A DNA stretch of 37,566 nt from Chlamydiota bacterium (GCA_013288825.1 JABDBC010000020.1:1-37566); one strand, 5' to 3'. Shown: positions 23,756 through 32,437, numbered from the stretch's first letter. The notes: generated from the letters alone by a model not told the origin. Program-made: numbers and translations.

Positions 23756-25098
23756 TGAAACACAATTCTAGTGCAAGATACGATATAGCTTTAGACGTTG
23801 CCGACAGATTAGCAAGGACTTGTGTTACCAAGGAAGTCTCTTTATCTCTCAGTAATTCGAATTCTAACCAACTAAACCAATATAGTGCTTTTCGGGAAAG
23901 TGTATCACTTGCAGGAGGTTATCCTGGCCTCCTCTTGCTTTTCTTAGCCCTGCAAAAAAGAGAACTTTCTGGTAGTGTTTGGGATAACGCTATCCATCAA
24001 TGCGTCATGAAAATCAAAGAGATAGTCGAGAGAAATGGTCTTTCTGATCTTTCTTTATTTGGTGGGGTGACGGGAATCTGCTTCGCACTCGAGCTAGCAG
24101 CTGAAAAGGAGGGGCGATATACACGAATGTTCCAAACCTTACAAAATTTTCTTTTGCAGAAGGTGAGAAAAGATTTAATAGATCCTCTCTTTTCAAACGT
24201 TAATAACAACTGTCCATCCTTTTCGAGACTTTACGATGCGATACAGGGCGTTAGTGGAATAGGTAGATACGCCTTAAAAAATCTTTCATTGCCTCCTTTT
24301 CACAGCCTGGCTATTGATATTGCTAAAACTCTTGTTTTATTCTGTCTTCCTCTTACAATAGATGGAAAACAGGTTCCTGGCTGGTATCTTCCTGCTACTG
24401 ATCCCTTAAATAAAAAACATCACATCGTAGATGGCCAAAAAGGTAATTTTAATCTAGGACTTGCTCATGGAATAACAGGTGTTTTGGCTTATTTGTCAAT
24501 CGCTGCTTTAAATGGGGTTATTGTTGATAAACAGCTCGACACAATGCGTCTTATTGCTGGTTGGTTGCGAGAAAAGGGCGATAGGCAATGGCCAAGTTCT
24601 ATTTCGTGGCAAGAAGAGGTAGAAGATCTCGCAACTCCAAAAAAGCCATCACGAGATGCATGGTGCTATGGAGTACCGGGCATTGCCAGAACTCTTTTCC
24701 TAACAGGTAAAGCTCTTGGAGATGAAAGTCTAAAAGATTTTGCTCTCGCTTCGTTTCAGGAAATCTTCACAAGACCAAGAGCTGAATGGCAAATTCCCGG
24801 TCCTGGACTATGCCATGGAATTGCAGGACTACTTCTGATTACGAATGAAATGGCTAAGGAAAACAGAATCAAATGGCTTCATGATCAAGTTGCTCAACTA
24901 GAAGCACTACTCATTTCTCAATATGATGAGAGCTCGATTTTTGGATTTCGAGACATCGAAGTAGATATCAATGGAAATTCAGTCCTAGTAGATAAAGCTG
25001 GTTGGCTCGAAGGGTCTGCGGGGGTTGCTTTGACATTACTAACTCTTTCTGAATTGCAATCATCTACTTGGAATTTACCACTGTTAATCTATGCATAA
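23755..25098 (+). CDS. lanC: Lanthionine synthetase C-like cyclase (LanC)
   Basis: A 447-residue LanC. The zinc ligands are present: Cys304 in RDAWCYGVPG, and Cys353 and His354 in LCHGIAG. The catalytic His238 (GLAHGITGVL) and the Arg300 before WCYG, matching the NisC active site, are also there. Repeated Gly-rich turns (SLAGGYPG, SLFGGVTG, IQGVSGIG, WLEGSAGVAL) mark the alpha/alpha toroid. It would add Cys thiols to dehydrated Ser/Thr in the precursor. The ATG at 23755 shares its A with the precursor stop; a TTG at 23743 is also in frame. There is no clear ribosome site, so translation probably restarts after the precursor. The stop overlaps LanB by 8 nt. Confidence 0.95.
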   Translation: MKHNSSARYDIALDVADRLARTCVTKEVSLSLSNSNSNQLNQYSAFRESVSLAGGYPGLLLLFLALQKRELSGSVWDNAIHQCVMKIKEIVERNGLSDLSLFGGVTGICFALELAAEKEGRYTRMFQTLQNFLLQKVRKDLIDPLFSNVNNNCPSFSRLYDAIQGVSGIGRYALKNLSLPPFHSLAIDIAKTLVLFCLPLTIDGKQVPGWYLPATDPLNKKHHIVDGQKGNFNLGLAHGITGVLAYLSIAALNGVIVDKQLDTMRLIAGWLREKGDRQWPSSISWQEEVEDLATPKKPSRDAWCYGVPGIARTLFLTGKALGDESLKDFALASFQEIFTRPRAEWQIPGPGLCHGIAGLLLITNEMAKENRIKWLHDQVAQLEALLISQYDESSIFGFRDIEVDINGNSVLVDKAGWLEGSAGVALTLLTLSELQSSTWNLPLLIYA

Positions 25099-28000
25099 TA
25101 ATCTCTTTATACCTGCATCTTTTTTTCTTTTGAGGGTCCCTTCTTGGTCTATACAAGAATACGAACATTTTGATAGTGAAGAGAGCCTACTTGCTCTTTA
25201 TAATTCAAATGAGTTGTTTAGAGAAGCAATATGCATCGCTTCGCCCTCTCTTTATCATGCCCTTCAGAATATACACAAAGACTCAAAGAAGGTGGCCAAA
25301 GGCTTGCTTAAGTATGCTTTGCGCATGAGTTCAAGAGCAACCCCTTTTGGGCTATTTTCCTTTGTTGCAAAAGGATATTTTGATCAATCAACAGAAATCG
25401 TTTTAAATGATGAAAAAATAGACAAGAAAATACGATTGGATATGGAATGGCTATATACTTATATCAAAAAACTTTACGAAGATAAGGATCGCTTTTCTTC
25501 TCTTTCCGTCCGCGCAAATCCCTTGGTTGAGCAAAGAGGAAATAGGATCTTTCTTTTGTTTTCTTTGAGAAAAACTGGAGAGTCGTATAAACAGGCTTCT
25601 ATCAAACTGACAACAATTGTTGCCAGTATTTTTTCTTTAACGAAAAAACCTATAACAATTTCTACATTATGCAATATACTCAAGGAGTCTTTTGATTTTT
25701 TTGATCTTCAAAAGACTCTAGCTTTAATCACTAACCTCTTATCCCAACAGTTCCTTCTTCCAGGAATGATTCCTTCTCTTTTAGATCCTTTACAATCTGA
25801 AAAATTTTTGTCATTGCCAGAATTTATAAAAATACAAGATCTCATGCAGATATATCTGCAAACTCCAATAGGGCAGGGAGAAGCAAGTCTTTCTCAAATA
25901 CAAAAAGAGATGGAAGGATTGATTCCAACTCAACCCTACTTACAAGTAGATGCTGTATATACCGATAAAGTTTCGATTTCGGAAAAAGTAGCAGAAGAAA
26001 TAGGAAAAGCAGCGACACTCCTTTGGAAAATTTCATCAAATCAAGCTAGATCGCCTGCACTCAGCATTTATCACGACCGATTTCTTGAAAAATATGGAAT
26101 TCACAGAACAGTCCCTTTGTTGGAAATGTTGCATGAAGAAAAAGGGTTAGGGCCTATGGAAAAACAACAACTCTCCATGCCTACGAAGAAGGCCCCTCCA
26201 TTTTCTTCACAATGGGAAAAATGGCTTTGTTGCGAATGGCAAAAATGCTTAAGAGACAAAAAAGATGAAATTGTTATTACAGAGAAAGAGGTAGATGCAC
26301 TTTTTTTACTCGCTAATGAACAGCCTCCCTCTGATGAGAGGGCTCCTCCGTCTTTTGATATTTTTTGTAAAGTTCTCAGTGCCGATTCGTCAAATCCTAA
26401 TGACTTTCGACTTCACCTCACACAGCCAGCCTGGCAAGGTTGCAGTAGTATGGGAAGATTTTTGCCTATCTTGGGAAAAGAGGCAGAACAGGAATGTCGA
26501 AACTATCTTAGCCAAGAAGAAGAATTAGATAAAGATACCATCTTCATAGAAGCTTCTACTTGGCCTTCGCTTCTACGTTCTGCCAATGTTACAATTCAAC
26601 CACGCCTTAGGAAGTGGCGCATAGATTTGGAGGAAGAGCAAAAAAATGAGGGATCTCTTGCCTTAGAGGATATTTATGTGGGGGCAACTCTTGACCGATT
26701 CTATTTAACCCTTAAAGAAGGGGGAGATGAACTTTCCTTGGTGTCTGGCAACTTGCTTAATACAATTTTCCTGCCATCCCCTTTGCGTTTTATGCGTGCG
26801 GTGACTCTGGATAGACATCAGCAACTCTACCCATTTTCTTGGGGGAAGCTTGAAGAAAAATCCATTTTCTTGCCACGCGTACGTTTTCAAAATACAATCC
26901 TTTCCCTAGCACGATGGAATGTAGATGCGATCTCTTATGCTAACAAAAAAATAGATGAAATTATTCCATTTTTCAAAGTTTGGGCCAATGAGTGGAATCT
27001 CCCTTCTCGGTTTTTTTTGGTAGAAGGTGATCAGAGGCTGCTGCTTGATCGTGAGTTGTCTTTCCATCTCCAAGAGTTAGCTAAGAGACTTGCCAAAGGG
27101 GAGTCGTTGTGCCTTGAAGAATATCTCACGGAATCTTGTGTTAAAAGCCAAAAAGGGGACCATCTTTCAGAAATTGTTATTCCATTTATGAAAAATCCCC
27201 TCAGAGCTATGCAGAAAAAATCTTTTACACCTCTCGTTCATGTCGCAACGCCATATCATACAAGAGTTTGTTTCCCTGGCAGTAGCAACTGGTTATTTGC
27301 AAAAATTTACCTCGGCAGCGAAGAGGTCAATCGATTTCTCATTGAGCGTCTTATTCCGTTTGCAGAATCACTCCAAGAGAAAAAATTGATCCTAGGCTTT
27401 TTTTTTATTCGATACCATGATCCCGATGCTCATATCCGATTTAGGATAAAAATAAATTGTTTGGAATCTCTTGGTCAATTAAACCTAGAAACCGCAGTTC
27501 CAGGTCAAGATTTTGTGTCAGAATCATTTGCGATGGGGGTCGATCATTCCCAAAGGAAGGCGACCCCCACTGCAAGTGATTACGGCTCAAAAGAGAGCGT
27601 CAATTTATCGCCTCCAACTGCCATTTCTAGATTAATGCATGCCCTCAATGTTGCAACGACACAGTGGCATACTTTAGGTTTAATACATAACTTTGTGCTC
27701 GCAGGCTACGAAAGAGAGATTGAACGTTATGGAGGTCAGGAACTTTATGAAATTGTAGAGGAACTTTTCTGTGCAGATTCCATCGCTATAGAACCCCTTC
27801 TGCGTCTTTTAGATAAAGATGAGAGCTTTCTACAGGCTGCAAGTGTGATCTCATTTCTTCGCGATCTTAATTTTAATTACATGGATATGATGACTTTTTT
27901 AAATCAATTTGGAGACGATACCCGTGAGCTCAAAGAATTTCGCAAGCACAAGGCTCGGTTAATAAGCATCATTCGTGCCTTTGAGGACGAATCTTTGCTC

Positions 28001-28252
28001 AATGATGATGCTCGGATTTTTCGCAAAATTGCTGAACAACGATCACCAGCGACCTTGAAATTATTCGAACAAGCACAAAAAACTAATTCATCAAGTTGGC
28101 TTGAAATTTGCCATAGTCTGCTACATATGCATTGCAACCGCATTGGTTGCGATACTAAAACAGAAAAACGTTCCCGTCTCTATGCTTTTCATGCTCTTAA
28201 ATCGTGGTCAAATGCCACGGGACGCTTCGCAGTCGCAGAGTCAAGCCCTTAA
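25091..28252 (+). CDS. lanB: Lantibiotic dehydratase LanB, full length
   Basis: A 1053-residue class I dehydratase. The N-terminal glutamylation domain spans roughly 1-700 and includes ALRMSSRATPFGLFSFVAKG (about 76-95); its two arginines correspond to those that bind tRNA or glutamate in NisB. The C-terminal SpaB_C elimination domain starts near 715 (HTRVCFPGSSNWLFAKIYLG) and carries LGFFFIRYHDPDAHIRFRIK at about 768-787. By family knowledge it glutamylates core Ser/Thr using glutamyl-tRNA and eliminates glutamate to give Dha/Dhb. It is a single polypeptide, unlike split LanB systems. The ATG overlaps the LanC stop by 8 nt without a clear ribosome site. The gene ends inside the debris of an opposing SDR gene. 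Confidence 0.95.
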   Translation: MHNNLFIPASFFLLRVPSWSIQEYEHFDSEESLLALYNSNELFREAICIASPSLYHALQNIHKDSKKVAKGLLKYALRMSSRATPFGLFSFVAKGYFDQSTEIVLNDEKIDKKIRLDMEWLYTYIKKLYEDKDRFSSLSVRANPLVEQRGNRIFLLFSLRKTGESYKQASIKLTTIVASIFSLTKKPITISTLCNILKESFDFFDLQKTLALITNLLSQQFLLPGMIPSLLDPLQSEKFLSLPEFIKIQDLMQIYLQTPIGQGEASLSQIQKEMEGLIPTQPYLQVDAVYTDKVSISEKVAEEIGKAATLLWKISSNQARSPALSIYHDRFLEKYGIHRTVPLLEMLHEEKGLGPMEKQQLSMPTKKAPPFSSQWEKWLCCEWQKCLRDKKDEIVITEKEVDALFLLANEQPPSDERAPPSFDIFCKVLSADSSNPNDFRLHLTQPAWQGCSSMGRFLPILGKEAEQECRNYLSQEEELDKDTIFIEASTWPSLLRSANVTIQPRLRKWRIDLEEEQKNEGSLALEDIYVGATLDRFYLTLKEGGDELSLVSGNLLNTIFLPSPLRFMRAVTLDRHQQLYPFSWGKLEEKSIFLPRVRFQNTILSLARWNVDAISYANKKIDEIIPFFKVWANEWNLPSRFFLVEGDQRLLLDRELSFHLQELAKRLAKGESLCLEEYLTESCVKSQKGDHLSEIVIPFMKNPLRAMQKKSFTPLVHVATPYHTRVCFPGSSNWLFAKIYLGSEEVNRFLIERLIPFAESLQEKKLILGFFFIRYHDPDAHIRFRIKINCLESLGQLNLETAVPGQDFVSESFAMGVDHSQRKATPTASDYGSKESVNLSPPTAISRLMHALNVATTQWHTLGLIHNFVLAGYEREIERYGGQELYEIVEELFCADSIAIEPLLRLLDKDESFLQAASVISFLRDLNFNYMDMMTFLNQFGDDTRELKEFRKHKARLISIIRAFEDESLLNDDARIFRKIAEQRSPATLKLFEQAQKTNSSSWLEICHSLLHMHCNRIGCDTKTEKRSRLYAFHALKSWSNATGRFAVAESSP

Positions 28253-28562
28253 TATGGGAGTTTTTTATCCCCTTTAGAAACTGTTCGACTACTTCAATTT
28301 CAGTATCCACTAAGTTGCCGACAATTTCGGACATAGAGTGGACGAGATAAAAAGCAGCTTCAATATCTTTCGGAACACTTTTTATAGTTTCAGGATTTCT
28401 TAGATCTCCCCAAATGTAGTGAAGATTTGGCCTATCTTCAGCAAAAACTTTAGCCCCTTTAATGCGGCACAAAGCATAAATTTGATGACCTTGGTTTAGG
28501 AGGTAAAGAATCAGTCTTTTTCCTACAAATCCATTGGCTCCTGTAATCAAAATTTTTGTCAT
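28197..28562 (-). pseudogene. Truncated NAD(P)-binding SDR/epimerase-like gene
   Basis: The frame encodes only the Rossmann start of an atypical SDR (MTKILITGANGFVGKRLILY, then LCRIKGAKV, WGDLRNPETIK, AAFYLVHSMSE). After about 100 residues it runs into unrelated sequence that is antisense to the end of lanB. Full proteins of this YbjT-like type are two to four times longer. The start overlaps the end of the photolyase remnant by 4 nt, so the two were once an operon. The break point near 28.25 kb coincides with the end of the lanthipeptide operon. Confidence 0.75.
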
Positions 28563-29208
28563 CGATCAATCCCTTGTGTTTCTCTATATAATGAAAGAGC
28601 GGTTTTGGATTCTTTGGCATGATCAACGATAGGAATTGGATAGGAGAGGCATTGGCTGTGATGCTTTTCTTGATGCCATTTGTGGATTATCTCAGAGGAG
28701 AGTGGGGTCAAATCAGGTATCCATTTTTTAATATACAAACAATTGGGGTCAAACTTCAACGCCTGCATCCAGGGATTGAAAATGCGAAATGCAAGAGAGC
28801 ATCATCGAAAGAACAAAAGGATACCCCCAATTTTTTACAAGTCGCGTCGATTTTCTGATCACGCTTGATGCTATACGGAGTGTAGTCTCGGTTCACAACT
28901 ACAGCATCTACATGCTGCTTTTTAATCAATTCCGCAACTATCTTTTCCGGTTTCTCATAAAACAGGTAAAGTCTTCCCCCTTTAGCGATTATCTCCTTTT
29001 CTAAGTCTTCCAAAGACTCAATCATAAATTGCAGGCAGTGGTCGCTTCGATAAGGGTTATGTTCAATTTGTTCAGGGGAAAATATAAAACAAAGGATAAC
29101 TTCTTGAGCATGTTCAAGAGCAAAAACAAGCCCGGTATTATCTTCTAAGCGCAAATCTCTTCTAAAAATAAAAAGCGCCTTTTGAAATTTTTTACTCGTT
29201 TTCATCAT
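28559..29208 (-). pseudogene. phrB: Deoxyribodipyrimidine photolyase with internal deletion
   Basis: The N-terminal part (ALFIFRRDLRLEDNTGLVFA, then VVVNRDYTPYSIKRD and FDDALL) is the antenna-binding domain of class I photolyases. After about 140 residues the frame ends at GCRR. In another frame the C-terminal end continues directly: FRIFNPWMQALKFDPN, YIKKWIPDLTPLS and YPIPIVDHAKE. The roughly 300 residues between, which bind FAD and DNA, are missing. The gene is therefore an internal-deletion and frameshift pseudogene; the two halves meet at about 28756-28800. A working copy would repair UV-induced pyrimidine dimers. Confidence 0.85.
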
Positions 29209-29229
29209 TATTACTCTTTCAGTGAAACA

Positions 29230-30480
29230 CTACTTTATCGCCTTTTGAAGATCTTCGTGCTCAAAAGCAGAAGCCATCCGATCAATCTCTGTTTTTTTTA
29301 TTTTAAGTTTTGCGGCCTCTTCACGCCATAAAGCTGTCGCTAAGCCCACTTCTTTAAAAATACCTTTCGCTTGTAAATTGTCGAGATCAAAATAGTGTGC
29401 CACACTGGCTGCCACATCAAGAGAAGCGCTAGGATCTATTAAATCGATTGCGGTGGATAAAATTCTTGGTTTAATATCTGTTGGTGTGGGATTCAAATCA
29501 TATGCTGGAGACAAACGCCAACCAGAGAGACCACAGTAGAGAAAAGCATGGTTGCGCAAATGGTCATCCACATTAGAAATCAGAACATTAAAAACAATAC
29601 GACGCCATAGAGCTTCCAGGTCTTCTTTAGGTGAAGCGCTCATTTGCCGGATAGTATCGGCGATTTCAAGATAACTATGCATTTCGTTATCTTTTGCCCC
29701 TAAAACACTCATGGCAGACAGAAATGGGATACGGATATTTTTTCTCCGATCGAACCTCCTAGACAAAAGGATTTGTTGACGTGCTACTGTCTCAATACGC
29801 CACTCTGGTACTTGAATTCCCGCCTTGGTTGCTAGCGAAAGAGCAACGGCTTCCCACGCAATGATATTTATTTCATCATCCTTGCGCGGAAACTTGGCAA
29901 TCGCTAAATGACCATCCTTGTCCCTTACGGAGGATTTAGGTCTAGCTCCTCCCAATGAGGAACCAGGAGCAAGCAAGAGTCGAAGATCTTCTTCAGTATC
30001 CGAGTCTTGCATGACATGACTTGCAGCGGTGAGCAGTTTACCAACTGAAATTAAGGGGGGAATATGGTTTTTGTCATAGGTCGTTAAGAAAGGGCCTTGT
30101 TCCTCTTTTTTGAAACGCAATGCACCTTGTCTACCTTCATCATCGACCATCAATAAAAAATCAATTTCTTTTAAAGCACGCGCGGTCCGCTTTTCATGCT
30201 CGGCATTTTTTCTTTCAGAGCGACGCATAAGCAAGCGACCCCAACGATCAGGGGCAGAATCATCAATTGCTCCAAAAAGAGGTTTATCAGATGCTGCATG
30301 AAAAGAACCGGCAACCAATTTTAAAGCTGGATCTAACGAGAATCGTTTAGGATGATTTAACCAATCACGGTCATATTCAAACGACATGCTTTCTCGCCCA
30401 TTGCGAAAGCGGCCCCAAAGTTGGCCTACTTTCATAGGAATGCCCACTAGATCTACATAAACCAAAATGGCATGCTCCAT
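29230..30480 (-). CDS. hipA: HipA-family serine/threonine kinase toxin
   Basis: A 416-residue HipA-type kinase. Landmarks are DDSAPDRWGRLLM in the N-terminal domain, the ATP loop GSSLGGARPKS (173-183), Lys196 in AIAKFP, the catalytic SNVDDHLRNHAF (302-313) and the metal-binding AYDLNP (326-331). HipA kinases phosphorylate glutamyl-tRNA synthetase or related targets and halt growth. All kinase motifs seem intact. The ATG directly follows the hipB stop (TGAATG), giving a standard antitoxin-toxin order. Its presence may stabilise the island or promote dormancy. Because LanB needs glutamyl-tRNA, a GltX-directed HipA could in theory affect lanthipeptide production, but that is speculation. Confidence 0.92.
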   Translation of the reverse strand: MEHAILVYVDLVGIPMKVGQLWGRFRNGRESMSFEYDRDWLNHPKRFSLDPALKLVAGSFHAASDKPLFGAIDDSAPDRWGRLLMRRSERKNAEHEKRTARALKEIDFLLMVDDEGRQGALRFKKEEQGPFLTTYDKNHIPPLISVGKLLTAASHVMQDSDTEEDLRLLLAPGSSLGGARPKSSVRDKDGHLAIAKFPRKDDEINIIAWEAVALSLATKAGIQVPEWRIETVARQQILLSRRFDRRKNIRIPFLSAMSVLGAKDNEMHSYLEIADTIRQMSASPKEDLEALWRRIVFNVLISNVDDHLRNHAFLYCGLSGWRLSPAYDLNPTPTDIKPRILSTAIDLIDPSASLDVAASVAHYFDLDNLQAKGIFKEVGLATALWREEAAKLKIKKTEIDRMASAFEHEDLQKAIK

Positions 30481-30807
30481 TCACTCTTCTCCTTTTTCTT
30501 TTCGGGAAAAGCGAATACGCTTTGGTAAATTGTCAGCTTCTAATCCCATACCTAATGAATCAAATGTGGGATCGGCTAATTCGACCAGCCGTTCAATCAT
30601 GCCTAAAATAAATAAAATTTTGGCGTAAGCTCCCAAAGAAACTCCATCATCGCCCTTTTCAATTTTACTTAAGGTCGCGCGACTAATTGCAGCTCTTTCT
30701 GCAGCAAGCTCCATGGGAATTCGACGCCTTTTTCTAGCATCACGAAGATCCTGTCCAAACTTTTTCAAAGCTCTTTTAACAGGGAAGGGGGTATTTTTAA
30801 TGTCCAT
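30481..30807 (-). CDS. hipB: HipB-like XRE-family antitoxin
   Basis: A 108-residue DNA-binding protein. The helix-turn-helix covers about residues 15-70: FGQDLRDARKRRRIPMELAA, ERAAISRATLSKIEKGDDG and VSLGAYAKILFILGM. A short basic C-terminal tail follows. It precedes hipA with no gap. HipB neutralises HipA and represses the operon by binding dyads in the promoter. A TCCT...AGGA dyad lies only 9 bp upstream of the ATG. Little space is left for a leader, so transcription probably starts very near the ATG. Confidence 0.92.
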   Translation of the reverse strand: MDIKNTPFPVKRALKKFGQDLRDARKRRRIPMELAAERAAISRATLSKIEKGDDGVSLGAYAKILFILGMIERLVELADPTFDSLGMGLEADNLPKRIRFSRKEKGEE

Positions 30808-30815
30808 AATATTAG

Positions 30816-30840
30816 TCCTTATATACTTTATCGTATAGGA
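30816..30840 (-). promoter_or_regulatory. Candidate hipBA operator
   Basis: The plus strand holds TCCTTATATAC (30816-30826) and GTATAGGA (30833-30840), an imperfect dyad around TTTATC. It recalls the TATCC-N8-GGATA operators of E. coli HipB. On the minus strand it contains TATAAG, a possible -10 box. Its position just before hipB fits autoregulation. Confidence 0.45.
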
Positions 30841-30905
30841 TTAAAGACATTAAGTAAATGGATTTCGGATCGAATCTTGAATTGAATCCCAGATCCTCTC
30901 TTAGG

Positions 30906-31172
30906 TTATTTTAATTCTTCTCGATAGGCATGTATCATTTGCCGTATAGTCTTTGCTTCGGCTATTGCCTCCTTTGATCGCATTCCATGTTTCCAAGAAG
31001 CCATTTTCTGAATTAACTTTCCCTCTGGAGTTTTCGAGCCAGTGCTTTTGCCTCCGTGCAAGTGACAGCGACCATTTACCATCGCAATGCGCCTGCAAGG
31101 TTGATGCTTATTTGTCCTTGCTCTTGCCCCGCAGATACTCGAATCATGGGGTACCTCGCTCGTTTTTTTCAT
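30906..31172 (-). CDS. Small HGGxSTG-motif protein
   Basis: An 88-residue basic protein with CGARARTNKHQPCRRIAM, then NGRCHLHGGKSTGSKTPEGK. This Cys/His/Gly pattern marks a small family common in phages, plasmids and genomic islands. The four Cys and His residues may bind zinc. The function is unknown. The ATG at 31172 lies inside the end of the GNAT fragment, overlapping by 29 nt, with no clear ribosome site. Its presence supports a mobile-element origin for this stretch. Confidence 0.7.
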   Translation of the reverse strand: MKKTSEVPHDSSICGARARTNKHQPCRRIAMVNGRCHLHGGKSTGSKTPEGKLIQKMASWKHGMRSKEAIAEAKTIRQMIHAYREELK

Positions 31173-31344
31173 CTGGGGAAACAGCAAATTGTCCTTCAGC
31201 TAATTGACGCTGGACTTGTTCGACAAACACCTGCTCTTCAGTCAAGTGAGGGCGCAATTGTTGCATGACCCTATGGCACGAGCGGATTTGCTCTTCCGTC
31301 GAGGCTCTTTGGATTCCTGTCTCTTCTGTGATGATTAGGCTCAT
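31144..31344 (-). pseudogene. N-terminal fragment of a GNAT acetyltransferase
   Basis: The frame (66 codons, GGAG 7 nt before the ATG) reads CHRVMQQLRPHLTEEQVFVE and then QVQRQLAEGQFAV, the typical first helices of a GNAT subgroup (VMxxLRPHLxExxFVxxVRRQxxEGY). It then turns into SPDEKNERGTP and stops, without the acetyl-CoA loop (Q/RxxGxG/A). It is probably a truncated gene, replaced downstream by the HGGxSTG gene. Confidence 0.6.
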
Positions 31345-31345
31345 T

Positions 31346-32437
31346 TCATGCTCCGATTTCTTTTTTGGGATTCAATAAGTCCTCCATATAGAGCTCCATC
31401 TGGTAATGAGGAACAGGATGCCAGCTCGCAATAAACTCCCCAATGATCTTAAAGCCGGCTTTCTGATATACGTGGATGGCTCGTTTATTAGTGGTTTCAG
31501 GATCGATCAGAACCTTTTTCACATTTGGAAACTGGCTAGTCAAGAATCCCCGAATCATCGGCACTGCAAGTCCTTTTCCCAAATAATTAAAATCGCAAAT
31601 AAACAAGTCTAAGGTAGTCGCATCAGGACCTTCAGGAGAAGTAATCAGGAATGCAAAAGGAGTGCCTTTATGATAGCCAATCCAGTAAGTGGTGCTAGAC
31701 TCTCCTCGAAAAAACTTTTCCAGGCCGTTTAAGGTATTTTGAAGACCGGTTCCATGAATCCATTCTTTAATGTGGTCTTGCTGCAACCATCCGTGTATCA
31801 GAGAAATCTGCGATGATTCAACAGGTGAAAAATGGAACTCTGACGTGTGTAATTTTTTCCTAAGAAATAGTTTTGAATGGCCGTGCCAATAATTCTTGAG
31901 TTCTCCTATTTTTTCATAGCCATTCTTTAAATAGAATTCTTCTGCTTGAAAATCCCAAGTATCAACCAAAGAAAATCTGCATCCATTTTCAATTGCTTCT
32001 CCTTCCGCTGCAGCCAACAATTTTTTACCATACCCTTGTTTTCTGAGATTTTCCTCAATCCACAATGCTTCGATATAGATCGCTTCTGAATCAAACATGG
32101 CTTGAATGCCGCCGAAAACTTTTCCCGAGTCGCTTTTTAAAAAGATAGAGAGCTCTTTATCCCGCTCGCCGAATTGGGCTTCATAAGACTTGATCAAACC
32201 TTCTTTTACGACTTCATTGTCAGATTGGCTAGGCTTATGATCGACGATCACTTTGTACACGCATTTTCTCCGATAGTTCCGCTTTTCTGATAACCCTTCA
32301 AAAGTATTTTGAAGGCCCTGTCCGTAAAACCATTCAGCAACGTGGGGTTGTACAAGCCATGCGTGGACAAGGTCTCGATGCTCTGCATCCACTGGTCTAA
32401 AATTAAAACGGGATGGGGATGCTTTATCCTTTATCAT
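31346..32437 (-). CDS. Chimeric protein with two GNAT acetyltransferase units
   Basis: A 363-residue mosaic. Residues 11-50 (LVHAWLVQPHVAEWFYGQ, then GLQNTFEGL) repeat at 201-240 (LIHGWLQQDHIKEWIHGT, then GLQNTLNGL); both match the start of AAC(6')-like acetyltransferases. The second copy continues into a full domain with YLGKGLAVPMI as acetyl-CoA loop and DPETTNKRAIHVYQKAGFK. Between them (about 57-196) is a different GNAT domain with ENLRKQGYGKKLL and YLKNGYEKIGEL. The protein looks like a fusion of two genes after a duplication, the first copy reduced to its N-terminus. The start overlaps the SDR stop (ATGA). Substrates are unknown; one half may modify an aminoglycoside-like or peptide amine. 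Confidence 0.82.
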   Translation of the reverse strand: MIKDKASPSRFNFRPVDAEHRDLVHAWLVQPHVAEWFYGQGLQNTFEGLSEKRNYRRKCVYKVIVDHKPSQSDNEVVKEGLIKSYEAQFGERDKELSIFLKSDSGKVFGGIQAMFDSEAIYIEALWIEENLRKQGYGKKLLAAAEGEAIENGCRFSLVDTWDFQAEEFYLKNGYEKIGELKNYWHGHSKLFLRKKLHTSEFHFSPVESSQISLIHGWLQQDHIKEWIHGTGLQNTLNGLEKFFRGESSTTYWIGYHKGTPFAFLITSPEGPDATTLDLFICDFNYLGKGLAVPMIRGFLTSQFPNVKKVLIDPETTNKRAIHVYQKAGFKIIGEFIASWHPVPHYQMELYMEDLLNPKKEIGA

